This document shows positions 35,319-41,066 of a stretch of 41,066 nt of DNA, piece after piece. The notes beneath the pieces were generated by a model. It did not search any database. It saw only the letters and a list, made by a program, of their open reading frames with translations, and was not told the origin of the DNA. The translations under genes and the position numbers were made by a program. This stretch comes from a virus. The first letter of the stretch is position 1, and each line of letters begins with the position of its first letter. The stretch lies in the IMG/VR virus record IMGVR_UViG_3300043399_000826, positions 1-41,066 of that record. One strand, given 5' to 3'.

Positions 35319-37106
35319 ATGACTTACAAGAAACGATTTCTAAACAGGACAGGTCAAAGCAGCCCTATTTCAGGTATAAACAGCAATACAGGGGCTTGGA
35401 ATGGATCACCTGGTCAAAATGGTAGCCCTACAGGCGGTTGGAACAGTCAAGAATTTGGCTATAAAAACTACATGAGTAGATTACCTGAAGTTTACACAGG
35501 TCATCCGAACCGTATCGAAAGATATAATCAATATGAAATGATGGATGTTGATGCTGAAATCAATGCATGTTTAGACATCATTTCAGAGTTTAGCACACAA
35601 AAAAATGAACATAACGGTACACCTTTCACCTTAGATTTCAAAGAAGAACCTACACCCCATGAAGTTGAAATATTAAGACAACAAGTGCAGCAATGGTGTA
35701 AGCTAAATGAATTAGATCAAAGAATCTTTAAAATTTTCAGAAATACACTAAAATACGGTGACCAAGTTTTTATTAGAGATCCAGAAAACTTTAAGTTATA
35801 TTGGATTGATATGACTAAAGTTATTAAAGTTATTGTTAATGAAACAGAAGGTAAAAAGCCTGAACAATATGTAATTAAAGACATAAACATTAATTTACAA
35901 AATCTTACAGCAGCACAAAAAACAAATACAGACTTTGCTGCTAACCCAGCTACAGGATTAGGTGGTTCAGGTGGGGGAGCACAGGCTACAGGTTATACTG
36001 TACCTGCTATGCCTTATAACACTACAGGCAGCAGATTTACATTAGGTCAAAGCGAAAGTGCTATTGATGCTAAACACGTAGTTCACTTAAGCCTAACAGA
36101 AGGCTTAGATAGATTTTGGCCTTTTGGTCAAAGTGTACTTGAAAACATCTTTAAAGTTTACAAGCAAAAAGAACTTTTAGAGGATGCGGTTCTAATTTAT
36201 CGCGTACAACGTGCTCCTGAGCGCCGTGTATTCAAGATCGACGTTGGTAACATGCCAAGTCACATGGCTATGGCATTTGTTGAGCGTATTAAAAATGAAA
36301 TTCACCAACGTCGTATACCATCAATTTATGGTGGTCAGAGTGTATTGGATGCGACATATAATCCACTTTCAATGAATGAAGATTACTTCTTTCCTGTAAC
36401 ATCAGATGGTAGGGGAAGTGATGTTACTACACTAGCTGGTGGACAGAATTTGGGAGAAATTGATGATTTGCGCTATTTTAATAACAGATTAGCTAGGGGG
36501 TTGCGTGTACCTAGCTCATATTTACCTACAGGACCAGACGATAATACTACCCCGTTGAGTGATGGTAGGGTAGGTACTGCTATGATTCAAGAATATAGAT
36601 TTAATCAATATTGTGAAAGATTACAAGCTTATGTAGCTCATAAACTTGACGAAGAATTCAAACTATTCTTGCGTTGGAGAGGGTTTAATATTGATAGTGG
36701 ATTATTCAGTTTAGCGTTCAACCCTCCACAAAACTTTGCTGCCTACCGTCAGAGTGAATTGGATACTGCTAGAGTATCTACTTTCTCTACAATGGAGCAG
36801 TATCCTTATATTTCTAAACGTTTTGCTTTACAAAGATTCTTAGGATTAACTGAAGAAGAAATCAAAGAAAACGAAAAACTATGGCGTGAAGAACAAAACA
36901 AAGATCAAACTCAAGAACCTAAAGGATCTGATTTACGAAATATTGGTGTTAGTGTGGGCGACATAGAAACAGACCAAGAAACTGCGGCAGATTTGGAAAC
37001 TCCTGAACCTGAAGGGGAAGTACCAGGTATGGAAGTAACACCTCCCGTAGCAGGAGGAACTCCTGGCGCTGCACCAGCACCACAAGCAGCACCTGGAGCC
37101 ATTTAA
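35319..37106 (+). CDS. 20: Portal vertex protein gp20
   Basis: A 595-residue gp20 family protein (T4: 524). Recognisable stretches are YMSRLPEVYTGHPNRIERYN, MDVDAEINACLDIISEF, LKYGDQVFIRDPENFKLYWI, LEDAVLIYRVQRAPERRVFK, VGNMPSHMAMAFVERIKNE and NRLARGLRVPSSYLPTGPDD. Gp20 dodecamers initiate prohead assembly, form the packaging channel and join the head to the tail. The last 60 residues are Pro/Ala/Glu-rich and probably flexible. The gene opens the head operon and is followed 13 bases later by a small basic protein gene. Confidence 0.95.
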   Translation: MTYKKRFLNRTGQSSPISGINSNTGAWNGSPGQNGSPTGGWNSQEFGYKNYMSRLPEVYTGHPNRIERYNQYEMMDVDAEINACLDIISEFSTQKNEHNGTPFTLDFKEEPTPHEVEILRQQVQQWCKLNELDQRIFKIFRNTLKYGDQVFIRDPENFKLYWIDMTKVIKVIVNETEGKKPEQYVIKDININLQNLTAAQKTNTDFAANPATGLGGSGGGAQATGYTVPAMPYNTTGSRFTLGQSESAIDAKHVVHLSLTEGLDRFWPFGQSVLENIFKVYKQKELLEDAVLIYRVQRAPERRVFKIDVGNMPSHMAMAFVERIKNEIHQRRIPSIYGGQSVLDATYNPLSMNEDYFFPVTSDGRGSDVTTLAGGQNLGEIDDLRYFNNRLARGLRVPSSYLPTGPDDNTTPLSDGRVGTAMIQEYRFNQYCERLQAYVAHKLDEEFKLFLRWRGFNIDSGLFSLAFNPPQNFAAYRQSELDTARVSTFSTMEQYPYISKRFALQRFLGLTEEEIKENEKLWREEQNKDQTQEPKGSDLRNIGVSVGDIETDQETAADLETPEPEGEVPGMEVTPPVAGGTPGAAPAPQAAPGAI

Positions 37107-37114
37107 GATAAATA
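37107..37114 (+). promoter_or_regulatory. Possible late promoter box after the portal stop
   Basis: GATAAATA lies just after the gp20 stop. Transcription from it would begin near 37120, on the first ATG of the next gene, so it would suit the second ATG at 37135 or be a chance match. Confidence 0.3.
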
Positions 37115-37119
37115 GTTTT

Positions 37120-37356
37120 ATGAAACTTTTTGAGATGTTTGAACCTCCTATCGCTGGATACCAAGATGTTGAAACAGACAACAGTAAGCCACGCTGGCGA
37201 GAATCCCGCAAAACTAAGCTAACACTAAAGCAAATTCGTAAGCTTAGAAAGATGATGGATGTTAGAAATTTTGAAAAGAAACAATACATAAAGAAAGTTC
37301 ACGAACAATACGGTGCAGCAGCCGCAGCACAAGAATCAGCAGCACCTACGCTATAA
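37120..37356 (+). CDS. Small basic protein between portal and prohead core genes
   Basis: A 78-residue protein I cannot name with certainty. It starts MKLFEMFEPPIAGYQ, has a strongly basic helical middle (TKLTLKQIRKLRKMMDVRNF, then KKQYIKKVHEQYG) and an Ala-rich end. Small proteins with the RKLRKM-D-x-x-N pattern lie at this place, between gp20 and the prohead core genes, in other T4-like phages. In T4 the two small genes here are 67 and 68, both prohead core components, so a core role is plausible. A second ATG 15 bases in (MFEPPIAG) may be the start. A 7-bp stem-loop (37357-37373) follows its stop. Confidence 0.7.
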   Translation: MKLFEMFEPPIAGYQDVETDNSKPRWRESRKTKLTLKQIRKLRKMMDVRNFEKKQYIKKVHEQYGAAAAAQESAAPTL

Positions 37357-37373
37357 ATCTTCGCAACGAAGAT
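37357..37373 (+). terminator. Short stem-loop after the small basic gene
   Basis: ATCTTCG pairs with CGAAGAT round a CAA loop, just after the stop codon. No run of T follows, so it is at best a weak or partial terminator before the next promoter region. Confidence 0.35.
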
Positions 37374-37386
37374 AAATTTGCATGTT

Positions 37387-37450
37387 TTGACTAAAAACGC
37401 GAAAAAACTATACTTATTGCGTACTTTTTCCTGATACAGTGTAAATACCT
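37387..37450 (+). promoter_or_regulatory. Tandem sigma70-like and late promoters for the prohead operon
   Basis: TTGACT at 37387-37392 and TATACT at 37409-37414 are 16 bases apart, a good sigma70-like pair. GTAAATAC at 37443-37450 matches the late box seen elsewhere. Both precede the acidic core gene, whose ATG at 37484 has AGGAG at 37473-37477. Confidence 0.5.
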
Positions 37451-37483
37451 ATTACAAAGCCATTCTATTCAGGAGAAATATAC

Positions 37484-38308
37484 ATGGACAACAAAAAATT
37501 TGAACAGCTTATTGAACTAATAATCAATGAGAATGAAGAACAAGCTCGTGCCTTATTTCACGACATCGTTGTTGAAAAATCCCGTGAGATTTATGAATCA
37601 ATGATGGACGAGGAAATGGACGAGGGTATGGGCGGTCAAGTAGGCGATTTGATGGATGAAATCAACGCTGAAGAAGCAGGTGGCATGACCGAAGAGGAAG
37701 AGTCAGATGAAGATGTCGAAGATATCGAAATGGATGACGAAGTAGAAATGGATGCTGACGATTCCGAAGATATGGGTGGTGAAGAAGACCTAGAAGATCG
37801 GGTAGTTGACCTAGAAGATAAATTAGACCAGCTAATGGCTGAATTTGAATCCATTATGGGTGACGAAGAAGGCGAGGAAATGGACATGGATATGGAAGCC
37901 GGCGATGAAGAAGGCGAAGAAATGGACATGGATATGGACATGGAAGCTGGCGACGAAGAAGAAGTTATGGAAGCAGTTCAGCTACAGAAAGTTTCTGTAA
38001 CACATGGTGACAACGGCGTTCAAACAAAGAGCCCTGGTCTACAAAATAGTGGTCAAGCTGGAATGGATAGCAAGCCTGTTAAATTCGCAGGTGACGCAGA
38101 AGCCGATCCAAAAGGACCAAAAGGACCAACAAATGCTTATGCTAAAGGTGAAACACAAGTCAAAGGCGCAGGCCAGTTCAAAAATGCTCCTGGACACAAA
38201 TCACAAGACTTAGCATCAGCACCAAAGCCAAAGCATGGTGATGACGGCGCTAACACAAAGAGCCCAGTTGCTGAGTCACGCAAAGTAACAAAGAAGATTG
38301 TTAAGTAA
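37484..38308 (+). CDS. Acidic prohead core protein (gp67/gp68 type)
   Basis: A 274-residue, extremely acidic protein. Residues 1-50 are a conserved-looking helix (KKFEQLIELIINENEEQARA, then FHDIVVEKSREIYESM). Residues about 50-165 are runs of Glu, Asp, Met and Gly, with a duplicated EGEEMDMDMEAGDE block. The last 100 residues are Lys/Gly/Pro-rich and probably disordered. Acidic core proteins of this kind fill the T4 prohead and are degraded by gp21 before packaging. Its place directly before gp21 and gp22 supports that role. The repeat block suggests slippage-prone coding DNA. Whether it corresponds to T4 gene 67 or 68 cannot be decided by eye. Confidence 0.75.
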   Translation: MDNKKFEQLIELIINENEEQARALFHDIVVEKSREIYESMMDEEMDEGMGGQVGDLMDEINAEEAGGMTEEEESDEDVEDIEMDDEVEMDADDSEDMGGEEDLEDRVVDLEDKLDQLMAEFESIMGDEEGEEMDMDMEAGDEEGEEMDMDMDMEAGDEEEVMEAVQLQKVSVTHGDNGVQTKSPGLQNSGQAGMDSKPVKFAGDAEADPKGPKGPTNAYAKGETQVKGAGQFKNAPGHKSQDLASAPKPKHGDDGANTKSPVAESRKVTKKIVK

Positions 38309-38322
38309 GGATATCTGAAATA

Positions 38323-38958
38323 ATGGCTTTGTACTTAAGAGAAAATCTAACATTCGACCACGCTAAAATCGTGGTCGAATCAGCCGAAGATGGAACAGGA
38401 AAATCCCTTTATATGAAGGGAATTTTCATTCAGGGCGGAGTAAAAAACGCAAATGAGCGTGTTTATCCAGTCAACGAAATCAATAATGCTGTAGAAACTC
38501 TTAATAAACAAATTTCAGAGGGTTATTCGGTTCTGGGTGAAGTAGATCACCCAGACGACCTCAAAATCAATTTGGACCGTGTATCGCATATGATAACAAG
38601 TATGTGGATGGACGGTCCAAATGGTTTTGGAAAACTAAAGATTCTGCCAACTCCAATGGGTCAGTTAGTAAAGACTATGTTGGAGAGTGGTGTAAAATTA
38701 GGCGTATCTAGTCGTGGATCAGGTAATGTAAGCGAAGCGGATGGCCGAGTCAGTGACTTTGAAATAGTTACTGTGGATATTGTTGCTCAACCAAGTGCCC
38801 CTAATGCTTATCCTAAAGCAATTTATGAAGGTGTCATGAATATGAAATACGGACATAAAACGCTACAGGTAGCAAAAGAAGCTCAGGGCAACAAAAAGGT
38901 AGAAAAATTCTTAAAAGAGGAAGTCATGCGCCTCATTAAGGATCTCAAAATAAAATAA
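38323..38958 (+). CDS. 21: Prohead core protease gp21
   Basis: A 211-residue serine protease, almost exactly the T4 length (212). The core motifs are GGVKNANERVYPVNEI, LGEVDHPDD with catalytic His76, LGVSSRGSG with the nucleophile Ser at 129 or 130, and ISDFEIVTVDIV-like strands (here VSDFEIVTVDIVAQPSAPNA). It cleaves scaffold and capsid proteins inside the prohead and then itself. AAGGAT precedes the ATG. Two perfect or near-perfect hairpins lie in the first 105 bases of the frame. It is followed 12 bases later by gp22. Confidence 0.95.
   Translation: MALYLRENLTFDHAKIVVESAEDGTGKSLYMKGIFIQGGVKNANERVYPVNEINNAVETLNKQISEGYSVLGEVDHPDDLKINLDRVSHMITSMWMDGPNGFGKLKILPTPMGQLVKTMLESGVKLGVSSRGSGNVSEADGRVSDFEIVTVDIVAQPSAPNAYPKAIYEGVMNMKYGHKTLQVAKEAQGNKKVEKFLKEEVMRLIKDLKIK
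38352..38427 (+). promoter_or_regulatory. Two tandem stem-loops inside the start of gp21
   Basis: ATTCGACCACG (38352-38362) pairs perfectly with CGTGGTCGAAT (38370-38380) round a 7-base loop. GAAAATCCCTT (38399-38409) pairs with AAGGG and ATTTTC (38416-38427, one bulged A) round a 6-base loop. They could affect gp21 translation or mRNA processing. Confidence 0.45.
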
Positions 38959-38970
38959 GGGGAAAGTGAT

Positions 38971-40071
38971 ATGCTAGACGCAATCAAACCGTTACTTGAA
39001 AGTGGGTTAATCAACGAAGATGTTGGACAAGCACTAAATGAGGCTTGGACACAAAAGTTGAATGAAGCTCGCGAACAAGTTCGTGCTGAACTACGCGAAG
39101 AGTTCGCACAAAAGTATGAACATGATCGTACAATAATGGTTGAAGCTCTAGATAAGATGGTAACAGAAACCTTACAGGGTGAAATTGCAGAATTTCACGC
39201 TGAAAAGCAGGCAATGAACGAAGATCGTGTACAAGCACAGATGAAACTTCGTGAAAGCGCAAGTAAATTCAATGAATTCATGGTTACAAAACTAGCTGAA
39301 GAAATCAAAGAACTACGTGCCGATCGCAAGATTCAAAAAGAAAGTCAACAAAAGCTAGAACAATTTATTGTTCACGCTCTTGCTCGCGAAATCAAAGAAT
39401 TCGCACAAGACAAGCAAGCTGTTGTTGAAGCTAAGGTTAAACTTGTTGCTGAAGGTCGCAAACAACTTGAAGCACTAAAAGCTAAATTCGTAGCTGAAAG
39501 TGCTAAGAGAATGAATGCAGTAGTTACATCTCATCTAAAGGGTGAATTAAACCAATTAAAAGAGGATATCAAAGTTGCTCGCGAGAACAGTTTTGGTCGT
39601 CGTCTATTTGAAGCATTTGCTAGCGAGTTCTCATCAACTCATCTAAACGAGAAAGTTGAAACACGCAAGTTGCTACAAGCACTTGCTGAGAAAGAAGAAC
39701 AATTAGCTGAAGCTAAACAAGTTATCAACCAAACAACAAAATTGGTTGAAAGTAAAGAACGTGAAGTTCGGATCATTCGCGAGTCAACTCAGCGTGAAAA
39801 GGTAATGGGCGATCTGTTATCTACTCTAAATGCTGAAAAGGCTTCAGTAATGAAGAACTTACTAGAAAGCGTACAGACACCTCGTCTACAAGCCGCTTTT
39901 GACAAGTATTTGCCAGCAGTTCTAAACGCTGGCAGCGAAAAGAAAACACAAAAGTCTATGATCGCTGAAAGCGTTACAGAAGTAACTGGTAATAAAACTG
40001 CCAAGAAAGTAGAAGTTGAAGTTGAAGAACGTGATAACGTCATCGACATCAAACGTCTGGCAGGGCTTTAA
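38971..40071 (+). CDS. 22: Prohead core scaffold protein gp22
   Basis: A 366-residue, almost entirely alpha-helical protein, longer than T4 gp22 (269). It opens MLDAIKPLLESGLINEDVGQ, as in other marine gp22 proteins. The remainder is a long charged coiled coil rich in Glu, Ala, Lys and Gln, with repeats of the type REIKE, and many (L/I)xE sites that gp21 could cut. It is the main scaffold round which gp23 assembles. GGGGAAAG precedes the ATG. Spacing of 12 bases to gp21 and 30 to gp23 supports one operon. Confidence 0.92.
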   Translation: MLDAIKPLLESGLINEDVGQALNEAWTQKLNEAREQVRAELREEFAQKYEHDRTIMVEALDKMVTETLQGEIAEFHAEKQAMNEDRVQAQMKLRESASKFNEFMVTKLAEEIKELRADRKIQKESQQKLEQFIVHALAREIKEFAQDKQAVVEAKVKLVAEGRKQLEALKAKFVAESAKRMNAVVTSHLKGELNQLKEDIKVARENSFGRRLFEAFASEFSSTHLNEKVETRKLLQALAEKEEQLAEAKQVINQTTKLVESKEREVRIIRESTQREKVMGDLLSTLNAEKASVMKNLLESVQTPRLQAAFDKYLPAVLNAGSEKKTQKSMIAESVTEVTGNKTAKKVEVEVEERDNVIDIKRLAGL

Positions 40072-40085
40072 TTTAAAGACAGAAT

Positions 40086-40092
40086 AAAGGAG
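40086..40092 (+). promoter_or_regulatory. Strong ribosome binding site for gp23
   Basis: AAAGGAG ends 9 bases before the gp23 ATG, the strongest such site in the window, as expected for the major capsid protein. Confidence 0.8.
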
Positions 40093-40101
40093 ATCAAATA
40101 A

Positions 40102-41066
40102 ATGTCTAAAGTTTTATTAGAAAGCCGTTGGGGCGAGACCAAAGAAGCTCTGCTAGAAGGCTTAAAAGGCACTCGCCGTTCAACAATGGGTGTTATCCTA
40201 GAAAACACCAAAAAGCAGCTACTAGCTGAAAGTACAGCTGGTACAACAACTGCAGGTAATATCGCAACTCTAAATCGCGTTATTCTTCCAGTTATCCGTC
40301 GTGTAATGCCAACAGTTATCGCTAACGAGCTAGTTGGTGTTCAGCCAATGACAGGTCCAGTAGGTCAGATTCACACTCTACGTGTTCGCTACGCTCAGTC
40401 ATTGCAAGACAATTCAGCAGCACAGACATCAGTTGTAGCTGGTGAAGAAGCTCTATCACCATTCAAGATTGCTCAGGCATACTCACGTACACCTCAGGCA
40501 GTTGGCACAGCAGACAGCTACACCGCTGCTCCAACAGCTAGCCTAGAAGGTAACGGTGGTAAGCAGATCAGCGTTCAGATTCTACGTCAAGCTGTTGAAG
40601 CTAAGTCACGTAAGTTGCAAGCTCGCTGGACATTCGAAGCCGCTCAAGACGCACAGTCACAGCATGGCATCGACGTTGAAGCAGAAATCATGGCTGCTCT
40701 AGCACAAGAGATTACTGCTGAAATCGACCAAGAGATTCTACTATCACTACGTACTCTAGCAACAACAGAGTTCACATACAACCAAGCTACCGTTTCAGGT
40801 ACAGCTACATACGTTGGTGACGAACACGCTGCTCTAGCTGTTCTAATTAACCGTGTTGCAAACTTGATCGCACAACGCACACGCCGTGGTGCAGGTAACT
40901 GGGCAGTTGTTTCAAGTGCTGCGCTAACTGTTCTACAGTCAGCAACAACATCAGCATTTGCACGTACAACAGAAGGTACATTTGAAGCACCAACAAACAC
41001 AAAATTCGTCGGTACACTAAACGGCGCAATGCGTGTTTTCGTTGACTCATATGCTCCTGACACAAC
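40102..41066 (+). CDS. 23: Major capsid protein gp23 (5' part)
   Basis: The ATG at 40102 opens a frame that runs off the window after 321 codons; T4 gp23 has 521. The translation begins MSKVLLESRWGETKEALLEG and contains LNRVILPVIRRVMPTVIANE, LVGVQPMTGPVGQIHTLRVR, SVQILRQAVEAKSRKLQARW, TFEAAQDAQSQHGID and GNWAVVSSAA, all typical of gp23. LLAES near residues 37-41 is a plausible gp21 processing site ((L/I)xE, cut after Glu). Codon choice is strongly biased, with CTA the usual leucine codon, consistent with very high expression. It is the last gene seen in the head operon. Confidence 0.96.
   Translation, partial: MSKVLLESRWGETKEALLEGLKGTRRSTMGVILENTKKQLLAESTAGTTTAGNIATLNRVILPVIRRVMPTVIANELVGVQPMTGPVGQIHTLRVRYAQSLQDNSAAQTSVVAGEEALSPFKIAQAYSRTPQAVGTADSYTAAPTASLEGNGGKQISVQILRQAVEAKSRKLQARWTFEAAQDAQSQHGIDVEAEIMAALAQEITAEIDQEILLSLRTLATTEFTYNQATVSGTATYVGDEHAALAVLINRVANLIAQRTRRGAGNWAVVSSAALTVLQSATTSAFARTTEGTFEAPTNTKFVGTLNGAMRVFVDSYAPDT

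Noticed and set aside
37636-37941. Minus-strand Ser-rich frame of 101 codons opposite the acidic core gene
   Set aside because: It is the mirror of GAT/GAA-rich coding sequence and has no other support.

Overview
The window is a contiguous piece of a low-GC, T4-like myovirus genome. The evidence is a full set of T4-type virion genes (gp6, gp25, gp5, gp53, gp26/gp51, gp20, gp21, gp22, gp23) together with gp46/gp47 and the late sigma factor gp55. Protein lengths and domain make-up (very long gp6, lysozyme-free gp5, a giant gene after gp6) look more like the marine or freshwater relatives (cyanophage or pelagiphage-type myoviruses) than enterobacterial T4. Nothing in the window fixes the host. 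No integrase, tRNA or CRISPR array was seen.

Layout. (1) 1-25483, minus strand: a baseplate and tail-tube block transcribed right to left: tube-cap/initiator-like protein, gp53, a hub-like 773-aa protein, gp5 spike, gp25, gp6, and a giant open frame that starts at 14079 and leaves the window at base 1 after about 4,693 codons without a stop. (2) 25581-30867, plus strand: gp55, gp47, a sulfotransferase-like gene, gp46 and a PDDEXK nuclease, led by sigma70-like promoters. (3) 30868-31439: 572 bases with no credible gene, holding a GC-rich, strongly structured RNA (about 30883-31405, plus strand) with several long helices and two GNRA-capped hairpins. (4) 31440-32494, minus strand: gp26 and gp51, joined by a U UUU UUC slippery sequence that puts gp51 in the -1 frame. 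(5) 32566-41066, plus strand: tape measure with an M15 peptidase domain, gp20 portal, a small basic protein, acidic prohead core protein, gp21 protease, gp22 scaffold and the 5' part of gp23 major capsid protein.

How it works together. gp55 should direct host RNA polymerase to T4-type late promoters. Repeated (G/C)(A/T)TAAATAC-like boxes lie before the tube-cap, gp6, tape-measure, portal and prohead genes. gp46/47 and the nuclease serve recombination-dependent replication. The remaining genes build the baseplate, tail tube and prohead. The observations most worth following up are the large structured RNA, the candidate gp26-gp51 programmed frameshift, the giant baseplate-linked protein with an integrin-like beta-propeller, and the sulfotransferase-like gene between the two halves of the gp46/47 complex.
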